A stretch of DNA of 64,000 nt, from NCBI RefSeq assembly GCF_028737215.1, contig NZ_JAQZAM010000004.1, forward strand, positions 124,001-188,000, read 5' to 3'. The notes beneath the pieces are model-generated. The model searched no databases. It saw only the letters and a list, made by a program, of their open reading frames with translations, and was not told where the DNA came from. Below are positions 36,603-44,019 of the stretch, piece after piece. How positions within the stretch are numbered: the stretch's first letter is position 1; each line of letters opens with the position of its first letter. Made by a program: the position numbers and the translations under genes. Origin of the DNA: Actinomycetospora chibensis. GTDB lineage: Bacteria; Actinomycetota; Actinomycetes; Mycobacteriales; Pseudonocardiaceae.

Positions 36603-37493
36603 GTGGCGGAACGGAACGTCGACGTGGTGTCGGACGGGTGGTCGTACCTCGAGTGCCCGCGGTGGCACGAGGGACGGCTGTGGGTCTCCGACTTCTACAC
36701 CGAGAAGGTCGTGGCGATCGACGACGCCGGGCACCACGAGGTCATGGCCGAGGTGCCCGAGCAGCCGTCCGGCCTGGGCTTCCTGCCCGACGGCCGCGCG
36801 CTGATCGTGTCGATGCGCGACCACCGGATCCTGCGGCGCGAGAACGACGGCTCGCTGGTCGAGCACGCCGACCTCTCCGGGCTCGTCGCGGACCACCTCA
36901 ACGACATGGTCGTCGACGCCCGGGGCGGCGCCTACGTCGGCAACTTCGGCTTCGACCTCATGGGCGGGGCGCCCATCGGCTCGACGACGCTGACCTACGT
37001 CGACCCCGACGGCGCGGCGAGCACCGTGGCCGACGACCTGCTCTTCCCCAACGGCATGGTGCTGCGCGACGGCGTGCTCGTGGTCGCCGAGACGTTCGGC
37101 GCGCGCCTGACCGCCTTCGACGTCGCCGACGACGGCGGGCTCGCGCGGCGGCGGTCCTGGGCGCGGTTCGCGGAGCCGCCCCCCACCACCGACGTCGGCG
37201 AGGCGGTCGGGGCGCTGCCCGTGGCCCCCGACGGCATCTGCGCCGACGCCGACGGCGCGATCTGGGTCGCCGACGCCCTGCACGCGCGGCTGCTGCGCGT
37301 CGCCGAGGGCGGGGAGGTCCTCGAGGAGCTCCCCACGGGCACCGGCGTCTACGCCTGCATGCTCGGCGGCGAGGACGGGTGCACGCTCTACGCCTGCGCG
37401 GCGCCGTCGTTCGCCGAGCACGAGCGCCGCCCCGTGCGCGAGGCCCAGCTGCTGGCGGTCCGCGTCGACGTGCCGCACGCCGGGCGGCCCTGA
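36603..37493 (+). CDS. SMP-30/gluconolactonase-like beta-propeller
   Basis: 296 residues. The six-bladed propeller of the SMP-30/regucalcin family is indicated by ECPRWHEGRLWVSDF at the start (metal-ligand glutamate E17), the LNDMVVDARGGAYVGNFGF block, LLFPNGMVLRDG (metal-ligand asparagine) and APDGICADADGAIWVADA (metal-ligand aspartate). Members are metal-dependent lactonases; the substrate here is uncertain. The GTG at 36603 follows GAGGAGGAG. The gene ends at a strong hairpin shared with the convergent P450 gene. Confidence 0.88.
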   Translation: MAERNVDVVSDGWSYLECPRWHEGRLWVSDFYTEKVVAIDDAGHHEVMAEVPEQPSGLGFLPDGRALIVSMRDHRILRRENDGSLVEHADLSGLVADHLNDMVVDARGGAYVGNFGFDLMGGAPIGSTTLTYVDPDGAASTVADDLLFPNGMVLRDGVLVVAETFGARLTAFDVADDGGLARRRSWARFAEPPPTTDVGEAVGALPVAPDGICADADGAIWVADALHARLLRVAEGGEVLEELPTGTGVYACMLGGEDGCTLYACAAPSFAEHERRPVREAQLLAVRVDVPHAGRP

Positions 37494-37507
37494 GGCGGTC
37501 CGCGCAC

Positions 37508-37547
37508 GTGAGCGTTCCGGGTCGTCAGGACGACCCGGAACACTCAC
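37508..37547. terminator. Hairpin terminator shared by SMP-30 and P450 genes
   Basis: A 19-bp stem (37508-37526 with 37529-37547) has a single mismatch and a two-base loop; the core is GTTCCGGGTCGTC. It starts 14 bases after the SMP-30 stop. The P450 stop codon (37525-37527) falls at the top of the stem, so P450's last codons form the right arm. Confidence 0.7.
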
Positions 37548-38721
37548 GAGGCCGGAGGCCCTCGACGGGGAGGGCGGCGAGCCGGCTGCCCGCGATGCCG
37601 CCCGGGTCGACGCGACGCAGGTCGGCCGCGGGCACCGCCAGGCGGGCGTCGGGGAAGTCGCCGACGAGCACGTCGACGGCCGCGACGAGCTCGGCGCGGG
37701 CGAGGTGGACGGCCGCGCAGAGGTGCGGGCCCGCGCCGAACGCCAGGCCGGGACCGGGGCCCGCGCCGGGGTCGTCGGCCGAACCCGCGAGGTCGACGAG
37801 CACCGGGGTCCGCGGCGGGAGGACGACGCCCGCGAGCTCGACCTCCTGCGCGCTGAACCGCCAGAGCGTGAACGGCGCGGGCGGGTCGCGGCGCAGGACG
37901 TCGTCGACGAGGGCGGCGGTGTCCCCGCCCGGCCCGGTGCCCTCCCCCCGGGTCGAGCTCCGCTGCGCTCCGTCTCCCTCGGCGAGCACCCGCGCCAGCA
38001 CGAACCCCAGCGCCGGGCCGGTGGTCAGCTGACCCACGAAGAGCAGCGTGAACAGCAGGTAGTGCACCTGCTCGTCGGTGACGTCCGCGGGCAGGCGCTC
38101 GCGGAGCTCGCGGGCGAGCCCCTCGTGCTGCATCGCCGTCGCGGCCAGCCGCGCGAAGCCGCCCATCGCCGCGGCGACGTCGGCCTCGTCGCCGAACATC
38201 CGCCGGCAGGCCTCGACCGCCTCGTCCAGCATCGCGCGCGGGACGCCGAGCAGGTCGCCCACCACGGCCAGCGGGTAGCGGGTGGTGAAGTCGGCCATGA
38301 GGTCGACGGGGCCCTCGCCCCGCTCGGCGAGCAGCCCTCGGGCCGTGTCCCGCATCGCGCCGCGCCGGGCCCGCATCCGCCGCGGCGAGAGCATCGGGGC
38401 GTGGGCCCGGCGCAGCGCGGCGTGCGGGGCGCCCTCGGTGGTGGTCAGGGAGAGCGCCTGGGCCGCGGTCGGTTCCAGCTCCGCGGCCCGGGGGTCCCAC
38501 TCGGGCGGGGCCCAGGCGGTGTCCTTGACGAAGCGCGGGTCGGCGAGGACCACGCGGGCGAGCGCCGCCGTCGTCACGATCGCGACCGGCCCGCCGGCCG
38601 GTGCCTCGGCGAGCACGACCGGCCCGGCGGAGCGGAGCGCCTCGCGGCCCGGGTAGGGCTCGTCGGTTCGGCGCGTCCCGGCGGTGAACGGACAGGTGCC
38701 GTGCGAGAATCGCTGCATCAT
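37525..38721 (-). CDS. Divergent cytochrome P450
   Basis: 398 residues. The haem-binding loop FGAGPHLCAAVHLARAEL carries the ligand cysteine C335 and matches FGxGxHxC, which establishes the family. Two other hallmarks are abnormal. The I-helix LLFTLLFVGQLTTGPALG lacks the usual (A/G)GxxT, and the K-helix is DDVLRRDPP, with Asp in place of the Glu of ExxR. A low-complexity insertion (EGDGAQRSSTRGEG...) precedes the K-helix. The start is the ATG pair at 38721, which lies inside one of two palindromes facing the divergent marR gene. Substrate unknown; it may be an unusual or impaired oxygenase. Confidence 0.85.
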   Translation of the reverse strand: MMQRFSHGTCPFTAGTRRTDEPYPGREALRSAGPVVLAEAPAGGPVAIVTTAALARVVLADPRFVKDTAWAPPEWDPRAAELEPTAAQALSLTTTEGAPHAALRRAHAPMLSPRRMRARRGAMRDTARGLLAERGEGPVDLMADFTTRYPLAVVGDLLGVPRAMLDEAVEACRRMFGDEADVAAAMGGFARLAATAMQHEGLARELRERLPADVTDEQVHYLLFTLLFVGQLTTGPALGFVLARVLAEGDGAQRSSTRGEGTGPGGDTAALVDDVLRRDPPAPFTLWRFSAQEVELAGVVLPPRTPVLVDLAGSADDPGAGPGPGLAFGAGPHLCAAVHLARAELVAAVDVLVGDFPDARLAVPAADLRRVDPGGIAGSRLAALPVEGLRPRECSGSS

Positions 38722-38757
38722 GCAGAGACTGTGACACACATTCGCTGCACAGTGCAG
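38713..38757. promoter_or_regulatory. Twin palindromic operators between P450 and marR
   Basis: CTGCAT-C-ATGCAG (38713-38725) and CTGCAC-A-GTGCAG (38745-38757) are two perfect 13-bp palindromes of the same type, with centres 32 bp apart (about three helical turns). The first covers the ATG of the P450 gene and the second lies 13 bases before the marR start at 38771. This is the classic position for a MarR dimer pair repressing both genes. Confidence 0.7.
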
Positions 38758-38770
38758 AGAAAGGAGGGCC

Positions 38771-39271
38771 GTGGCACCGGAGGAGGTCGTGGCCGCGCTG
38801 GCGGCCTGGAGCGTGCGGCTCGTCCAGTTCAACGGGGTGGTCGCCGCGCGCATCGGCGTCGGGACCACCGAGCTGCAGTGCCTCTACGAGCTCGCGCGGC
38901 ACGGCCCGGCGACCCCCGGGACGCTCGCGGCGCGCGTCAACCTCACCACCGGTGCGGCGTCGCGGATGGTCGAACGCCTCCACGCCGCGGGCCACGTCCA
39001 CCGCGTGCCCGACCCGGCCGACCGGCGCCGCGTCCTCATCGAGCCGGACCCGGCGACCCTGCGGCGCATCGCCGCGCTCTACGACCCCCTGAACGCCCGC
39101 CTCGCCGCGGAGCTCGCGGGTGTCGACGACGCGGTGCTGGCGCGGATGGCGACCTTCCTCGCCGCGGCCGAGCAGCGCACCGAGGACATGATCAGGGAGC
39201 TGTCGTCGGCGGCGTCTCCCCGGGCAGCGTCGCGGGCAGGCCGGCCACGGCGAGGTGCTCCGCCCCGATGA
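38771..39271 (+). CDS. MarR-family transcriptional regulator
   Basis: 166 residues. The winged helix is clear: TTELQCLYELARHGPATPGT, LAARVNLTTGAASRMVERLH (recognition helix) and HRVPDPADRRRVLIEPD (wing with the DxRR motif). Flanking helices form the dimer interface. The GTG at 38771 follows AAGGAGG. The tail after residue 140 (SSAASPRAASRAGRPRRGAPPR) is basic, low complexity and overlaps the convergent sigma factor gene by 80 bp. It probably represses the divergent P450 through the twin palindromes. Confidence 0.93.
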   Translation: MAPEEVVAALAAWSVRLVQFNGVVAARIGVGTTELQCLYELARHGPATPGTLAARVNLTTGAASRMVERLHAAGHVHRVPDPADRRRVLIEPDPATLRRIAALYDPLNARLAAELAGVDDAVLARMATFLAAAEQRTEDMIRELSSAASPRAASRAGRPRRGAPPR

Positions 39272-40256
39272 ACGCGGTGACCTCGGCGATCCGGCCGTCC
39301 TCGGCGAGAGTGAGCACGTCGAGCACCCCGCCGCGCCACGACGACTCGTCGGCGTCCCACAGGTAGCAGCCCACGGCGAGCTGGCCGTTCGCGCGGGCCG
39401 GGACGTGGCGCCAGGCCACGCCCAGCGGCCCCTGGTGCAGGAACGCCGACACCGCGGAGATGCCGCGGTACCAGGCGGCGCTCGGGGGCATCGACCACGT
39501 GACGTCGGCGGTGAGCAGCCCGATGAGCGCGTCGGCGTCGCCCGCCTCGAGCGCCGACGTGTAGCGGGCGACCGTGGCCGCGAGCGCGGCGTCCGGGAGC
39601 GCGCGCAGGGTGCGCTGCTGGCTGGGGCCGGTGACCTTGGCGGCGAGCGTCGCCCGCGCCCGCTGCACGGCGCTGTTCACCGAGGCCGTCGTCGTCACCA
39701 TCATCGTGGCGACCTCGGCGGCCGAGAACCCGAGGACCTCCATGAGCAGTAGCGCCGCCCGCTGGTTGCCCGGGAGGTGCTGCAGCGCCGCCACGAACGC
39801 GAGCTCGACGGCCTCGCGCTCCTCGACGGTGGCGTCCGGGTGGTCGGGGTAGGGGCCGAGCCACGCCACCTCGGTGCGGGGCGGCTCGTCCCCCGGGGCC
39901 TCGCTGGACGGGCCGAGGTCCATCGGCAGGGCCCGGCGTCCGCGGCGGGCGACGGCGTCGAGCCCGGCGTTCGTGGCCACGGTGTACAACCACGAGCGCA
40001 GGGCGTTCGGCCGGTCCGGGCGGACCTCGAACCGCCCGATCGCGCGCCAGGCACGCAGGAGCGCGTCCTGGAGGACGTCGTCGGCGTCGTGCGCCGAGCC
40101 GAGCATCCGGTAGCAGTGCGCGTGCAGCTCCCGGCGCAGCGGCGCGACCAGTCGGGCGAACGCGTCGTCGTCGCCGTGGCGCGCTCGCTCGAGGTCGTCC
40201 GCCGCGTCGTCGGGAGCCAGGGGGGCGACGGGCGTCGCGGTGCCCGGGTCGGTCAT
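39192..40256 (-). CDS. ECF sigma factor with C-terminal SnoaL-like domain (SigG-like)
   Basis: 354 residues. Region 2 (HCYRMLGSAHDADDVLQDAL, LRAWRAIGRFE, LYTVATNAGLDAVAR) and region 4 (QHLPGNQRAALLLMEVLGF, SAAEVATMMVTTTASVNSAVQRAR) are typical of group IV sigma factors. Residues about 225-345 form a SnoaL/NTF2-like domain (ARYTSALEAGDADALIGLLT and TWSMPPSAAWYRG), as in SigG- and SigJ-type proteins, where it usually modulates activity instead of an anti-sigma factor. No anti-sigma gene is adjacent. ATG at 40256. Its end overlaps marR by 80 bp on the opposite strand. Confidence 0.92.
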   Translation of the reverse strand: MTDPGTATPVAPLAPDDAADDLERARHGDDDAFARLVAPLRRELHAHCYRMLGSAHDADDVLQDALLRAWRAIGRFEVRPDRPNALRSWLYTVATNAGLDAVARRGRRALPMDLGPSSEAPGDEPPRTEVAWLGPYPDHPDATVEEREAVELAFVAALQHLPGNQRAALLLMEVLGFSAAEVATMMVTTTASVNSAVQRARATLAAKVTGPSQQRTLRALPDAALAATVARYTSALEAGDADALIGLLTADVTWSMPPSAAWYRGISAVSAFLHQGPLGVAWRHVPARANGQLAVGCYLWDADESSWRGGVLDVLTLAEDGRIAEVTAFIGAEHLAVAGLPATLPGETPPTTAP

Positions 40257-40438
40257 GGGGGCAGTGTGCTCCGGCGGTCCGACACCCGCGGCTCGGATCC
40301 CGCGCGGCGATCACGCCCTCACCCTCGGCGACCGGCGCCCGGGCGGTCGGCCGCCCCGGATGCCCCGGGCGGCCGCACCGTTCGACGCCGTCTGCCACCG
40401 CCCGGGGACTCCTCGCTCGGGTGGGGGACAGCGGTGCC

Positions 40439-40444
40439 TACGCT
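40439..40444 (+). promoter_or_regulatory. Leaderless -10 element of the GPP34 gene
   Basis: TACGCT six bases before the GTG at 40451. Confidence 0.5.
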
Positions 40445-40450
40445 GTCTCC

Positions 40451-41158
40451 GTGCGTTCGGAGCGGTGGTCGTCACGGACTGCGGACCTGACGCTGCCGGA
40501 GCGGGTGGCGTGGATCCTCGGCGACGACGAAGGACGCCCGATGTCCACCCTCACCGAGCCCGCGGGCCTGCTCGTCGCGGCCGCGATGGTCGAGCTGCTG
40601 CTCGACGCCTCCCTGCTCGACGCGGGCACCGCCTATCGGCGCGGGCCCGTCGAGGTCACCGATCCGCTGCTCGGCTGGGTCGCCGAGAGCCTCCTCGCGC
40701 ACGGGGGCGCGAAGACCGACCTGCAGCACGCGGTCACCGGCCACCGCGGCGCCCAGATGATCCGCCGCACCATGGACCGTCTCGTCGAGCGCGGGCTGGC
40801 CGCCCGCGAGCCGCGCCGGGTCTTCGGCTACCTCGCGATGCCGGTGTTCGGCTCCGCCCTTCGGGTCCACGAGGTCGAGGCGTTGCACCACGACCGTGCC
40901 GCCGTCCGCGCCTCGCTGGAGGGCGACGAGCCCGACGAGGCGGTCGCGATGCTCATCGTGCTGCTCCACCATGGCCGCCGCGTCCGGGAGCTCAGCCCCG
41001 TCGACCTGACCCTCGCCGCCCGCCGCGCCCGGGCGATCTCCGACGGCCGGCACGTCACCCTCGGCGTCGCCCAGGACATCCGCCGGCTGATCTCGCCCAC
41101 CGTCGGTGCGGTGCTGGCGGCGCTCACGGCGACCACGGTCATCGGCTCCGAGCGCTGA
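40451..41158 (+). CDS. GOLPH3/VPS74 (GPP34)-family protein
   Basis: 235 residues. The GPP34 fold is recognised from LTLPERVAWILGDDEGRP at the start, AGLLVAAAMVELLLDASLLD, RRTMDRLVERGLAAREPRRVF and DEAVAMLIVLLHHGRRVREL. In eukaryotes GOLPH3 binds phosphatidylinositol-4-phosphate at Golgi membranes; the bacterial proteins are common in actinobacteria and have no defined function. The GTG at 40451 is preferred over 40421 because of the TACGCT hexamer six bases upstream. The gene stands alone, with 128 bp to the next gene. Confidence 0.85.
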   Translation: MRSERWSSRTADLTLPERVAWILGDDEGRPMSTLTEPAGLLVAAAMVELLLDASLLDAGTAYRRGPVEVTDPLLGWVAESLLAHGGAKTDLQHAVTGHRGAQMIRRTMDRLVERGLAAREPRRVFGYLAMPVFGSALRVHEVEALHHDRAAVRASLEGDEPDEAVAMLIVLLHHGRRVRELSPVDLTLAARRARAISDGRHVTLGVAQDIRRLISPTVGAVLAALTATTVIGSER

Positions 41159-41229
41159 CCGACCGCCCGCGCCGAGGGCCCGATCTCGATTCCCTCGCCC
41201 GGACCCCTGTCCTGGGCCCGGTTTCGGTC

Positions 41230-41235
41230 TACGGT
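41230..41235 (+). promoter_or_regulatory. Possible -10 element of the 202-residue hypothetical gene
   Basis: TACGGT, about 50 bases before the ATG at 41287, leaving room for a short leader that carries the ribosome-binding hairpin at 41270-41286. Confidence 0.3.
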
Positions 41236-41269
41236 GAAGCATCCGACCGGGCGCGAGGGCCCGGGGCCG

Positions 41270-41286
41270 GGGAAGGGAGGCTTCCC
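41270..41286 (+). promoter_or_regulatory. Ribosome-binding site in the loop of a hairpin
   Basis: GGGAAG (41270-41275) and CTTCCC (41281-41286) flank GGAGG (41276-41280), and the ATG follows immediately at 41287. The Shine-Dalgarno sequence would be displayed in a five-base loop, so folding may tune initiation. Confidence 0.5.
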
Positions 41287-41895
41287 ATGACGTCCACCCG
41301 CCCTCCGGAGGGCATGCCTGTCCTCGATGCCGGCGCGCACCGCGACGCGGAGGCCGGCAGTTGCCTGATGGAGTACGTCTCCGTCCTCGCCGGCGAACGC
41401 TTCACCGACCGGCCACGCTGCACGCATCCGGCGCTCGCCGCCGTCGCGTGGCAGGTCAACGACGCCGTGTCCTCCGAGGCCCGTCAGCAGCTCGCGACCC
41501 GGGCCGTGACGCTCATCGGCCTCGGGCGCGACTCCGGCGTCGAGGTCCGGCCGATCGTGCTCGCGACGATCGCGCGCACCGGCCTCGCGGTCGACCCCGC
41601 CAACCGCTTCTTCCCCCGTCTGCAGCGTCGCCTCCAGCGACGCGCGGCGGCCGGGCCGGGACGCCCGGGCCGGGGCGAGAAGGGCCACGGCGGACGTCTG
41701 GCGACGTTGCTGCACGTGGGGCCGGTGAACCACGCGTGCGCCCACCTGCTCGTCGCGGCCCGCGTGGCCGATCTCGACGCCGCGGCGCGTGACCGCCTGC
41801 TCGTGGCGCTGCTCGACGACACCATCGCCGCGGTGGCGCAGGCCGAGCGCTCTGCGGTGCCCGGCGGCGCGCCCGAGAAGGTCGCCACGGGCTGA
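41287..41895 (+). CDS. Conserved hypothetical protein
   Basis: 202 residues. The N-terminal half has a distinctive block, GSCLMEYVSVLAGERFTDRP and RCTHPALAAVAWQVNDAVS, which I recall from other actinobacterial hypothetical proteins. The middle is helical, followed by a basic loop (PRLQRRLQRRAAAGPGRPGR) and a last helical part, LVALLDDTIAAVAQAER. Conserved Cys and His (C27, C43, H45) could bind metal, but this is a guess. No signal peptide or membrane helix. The ATG at 41287 has GGAGG in a hairpin loop. A stand-alone gene, convergent to the collagen-like secreted protein. Confidence 0.7.
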   Translation: MTSTRPPEGMPVLDAGAHRDAEAGSCLMEYVSVLAGERFTDRPRCTHPALAAVAWQVNDAVSSEARQQLATRAVTLIGLGRDSGVEVRPIVLATIARTGLAVDPANRFFPRLQRRLQRRAAAGPGRPGRGEKGHGGRLATLLHVGPVNHACAHLLVAARVADLDAAARDRLLVALLDDTIAAVAQAERSAVPGGAPEKVATG

Positions 41896-41928
41896 CGCCC
41901 AGCCCCAGACCCGGCTCCGGCCCCTGCC

Positions 41929-42513
41929 TCAGCCGAGCCCGACGCGGACGCACTGCCCGAGCACGCGCTCGAGGCACACCTGGGCGCGGACACCACCCGA
42001 GTCGTCCCTTGCTTGCCCGCCGGACGCGCCGTTCGACGAGCCTCCGGACGACCCGCCCGACGACGAGCCGGAACCGCCCGCCGGGGCGCCCGCATTGCCC
42101 GACGACCCGGAGCCGCCGGAGCCGCCGGGGCCGGACCGGCCGGACGACCGTGGCTCCGGGCTGCTGTCGGCCACCGCGGAGCGCCCCGTGCGGGGTGGCG
42201 TCGCCGCCTCCCCGGCGCCGCCGCCCGTCGCGCCGACGGGACCGACCGCACCGGGTCCGCCCGCTCCGACCGGTCCCGCGGGCGCGGCGGGTCCGGCGGG
42301 CCCCACCGGCGGCGGGGTCCCGGGAGCCGCGCCGGGCGACGGCGGCTCGGGCGTGACGGCCCCCGACAGCTCCGGGGCGCGCGCCGCACCCGGGGCGACG
42401 GGGTCCGGCAGGGTGGCGGAGGTGAGGTAGCCGGCCTGCGCCGACCCCATCATCACGACCGCGCCGAGCAGGGCCGCGAACAGCACCTTCTTCACCACGT
42501 CGGCCTCCGTCAT
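41929..42513 (-). CDS. Secreted or membrane-anchored collagen-like Gly/Pro/Ser-rich protein
   Basis: 194 residues. MTEADVVKKVLFAALLGAVV and following residues form a signal peptide or membrane anchor (about 8-27). The mature part is low complexity: a Gly-Pro-Ala segment with collagen-like GxxGP spacing (about 68-95), then a Gly/Ser-rich stretch. It ends with VCLERVLGQCVRVGLG, in which two cysteines 8 apart could form a disulfide loop. I do not recognise a family. The 293-bp region upstream holds a perfect palindrome (42710-42732). The role is probably at the cell surface. Confidence 0.65.
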   Translation of the reverse strand: MTEADVVKKVLFAALLGAVVMMGSAQAGYLTSATLPDPVAPGAARAPELSGAVTPEPPSPGAAPGTPPPVGPAGPAAPAGPVGAGGPGAVGPVGATGGGAGEAATPPRTGRSAVADSSPEPRSSGRSGPGGSGGSGSSGNAGAPAGGSGSSSGGSSGGSSNGASGGQARDDSGGVRAQVCLERVLGQCVRVGLG

Positions 42514-42806
42514 CCGCGCCCGGCCCGTGTCGGACACGGCGGACATCGCGGGCGGTGCCCGCGTCGTGACAGCCGATGACAGGTTCTCGCCCGATCGCGT
42601 CAGCACGTCACCCGCACAGCCTCCGATCGCGGACCGAACGACGTCGCCGGCGTCCGGACGGGCGACGTGGACCGGGGTCGCCGGACCCGCCCGTCGCCGT
42701 TCCCCGGCCGATGCTTCGGAAACCGAAGCATCCCGAGCGGTCGACGGCCCTCGGTGCCGCGGCGACATCGCCGCCCCGGCGAGCGCGGCGGCACCGGTGG
42801 CCGCCG
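42514..42806. other. Intergenic region between the collagen-like gene and the MFS gene
   Basis: A 293-bp gap between two minus-strand genes. It contains the palindrome at 42710-42732 and presumably the promoter of the collagen-like gene. A minus-strand ORF (42600-42794) crosses the palindrome, but its product is Arg/Pro-rich and unconvincing, so no gene is called. Confidence 0.5.
42710..42732. repeat. Perfect 10-bp inverted repeat with AAA loop
   Basis: GATGCTTCGG (42710-42719), AAA, CCGAAGCATC (42723-42732). It is much more AT-rich than its surroundings. It lies about 75 bases beyond the MFS stop and about 200 bases before the collagen-like gene. It could be an operator or the hairpin terminating the MFS transcript. 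Confidence 0.6.
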
Positions 42807-44012
42807 TCAGCCCGCCCGACGCCCGAGCACCGCCGCGAGCGGGACCGGGAGCACGAGGACGCACGCGAGCGCGGCGACGACGAACGCGGTGGGCGCGCCT
42901 GCGGCGCCCAGCACCGCGGCCAGGGCCGCGGCGCCGAGGCCGGTGCCGGCGTCGTAGCCGGTGTTCCACCACGTGCTGGCGGCGCCCGAGCGGGACGGGC
43001 CCGCGCGGGCGAAGAGCGCGAGCAGGGTGTCGCTCTGGACCGCGCCGAACCCGAGGCCCACGAGCGCGGCGCCGAGGAGCACCACGGGACCGGAACCCGC
43101 CCCGCCCAGGGCGATCACGCCGGCGCCGGCGGCGACGGTCAGGAGGCCCACGCCGGTGACCAGCCCGACGACCACCGCAGGCGTGCGGGTCCGCCGGTCG
43201 GCGAGCTCCCCGGCGAGTCCACGTCCCGCGAGCTGGCCCGTCGTCAGGACGGCGAGCGCGACGGCGGCGGTGGTCGTCCCCCCGGCGAGGCCGGTCGCCG
43301 ATCCCGTGCCGGGGGTCCACAGGGGCAGCAGGGTGATCACGCCGCCGGCCGCGGCCGCGGAGACCACCATCGCCGTCCAGGGCCCCACGGCGGACCTGAC
43401 CGGGAACGTGCGCCCGGCCGCGGCGTCACCGGGGGAGGCGACGACACGCGTCGGAAGGCGTCCGCAGGCGAGGGACGCCAGGAGCGGCAGCGCCGCCCCC
43501 GCGAGCAGCACCGCGGCCCCGCCGAGCACGTCGTAGGCCCAGACACCCCCGCTGAGCAGGACGAGCTGCGGCAGGCCGAGCGCGACCCCGTAGAGGCCCA
43601 TGGCCCGTCCCCGCCGGGCCGGTGGCGCGAGGTCGGCCACGAGGGCGGCACCGGTGACGGTGACGAGCCCGAACCCGAGCCCGCGCACCACGGCCACCCC
43701 GAACAGCACGGGCAGGGACGCCGTGACGGCGAGCAGGACCGCCGGCACGCCCATCGCCAGCACCCCCGCGACCATCGCCGCACGCGGGCCCACGCGGCGC
43801 AGGACGGCCGGAACGGTCAGCTGGGCGGCGACGGTGGCCGCCATGAACACGCCGGTGGTGGCGCCGGCGGCACCGGGCGCGGCGCCGCCCGCGGCCGCGT
43901 GCACCGGCACCACGGGGAGCAGGAGCGCGTAGCCGCCGAAGGCGAGGACGGTCGCGGCGAGGAGCGCGACGAAGGGTGCGGACCGGAGGCCCGCCGGGGT
44001 GTCGGCGCTCAG
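42807..44012 (-). CDS. MFS transporter, probably starting at a CTG codon
   Basis: 401 residues if translation begins at CTG 44012; only 368 from the first GTG (43913), which would remove the first membrane helix SAPFVALLAATVLAFGGYALLL. Between an in-frame stop upstream and 43919 there is no ATG, GTG or TTG. GGAG lies ten bases before the CTG, which overlaps the end region of the pterin dehydratase gene just upstream. The protein has 12 hydrophobic helices and the MFS loop 2-3 pattern (RRVGPRAAMVAG) and ARRGRAMGLYGVALGLPQLV. Probably a drug or metabolite exporter. An unnoticed frameshift is the alternative explanation. Confidence 0.8.
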   Translation of the reverse strand: MSADTPAGLRSAPFVALLAATVLAFGGYALLLPVVPVHAAAGGAAPGAAGATTGVFMAATVAAQLTVPAVLRRVGPRAAMVAGVLAMGVPAVLLAVTASLPVLFGVAVVRGLGFGLVTVTGAALVADLAPPARRGRAMGLYGVALGLPQLVLLSGGVWAYDVLGGAAVLLAGAALPLLASLACGRLPTRVVASPGDAAAGRTFPVRSAVGPWTAMVVSAAAAGGVITLLPLWTPGTGSATGLAGGTTTAAVALAVLTTGQLAGRGLAGELADRRTRTPAVVVGLVTGVGLLTVAAGAGVIALGGAGSGPVVLLGAALVGLGFGAVQSDTLLALFARAGPSRSGAASTWWNTGYDAGTGLGAAALAAVLGAAGAPTAFVVAALACVLVLPVPLAAVLGRRAG

Positions 44013-44019
44013 GCGGGGA

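Noticed and set aside
42600-42794. A 64-codon minus-strand ORF crossing the palindrome at 42710-42732.
   Set aside because: Arg/Pro-rich product with no recognisable family; the palindrome explains the non-random bases.
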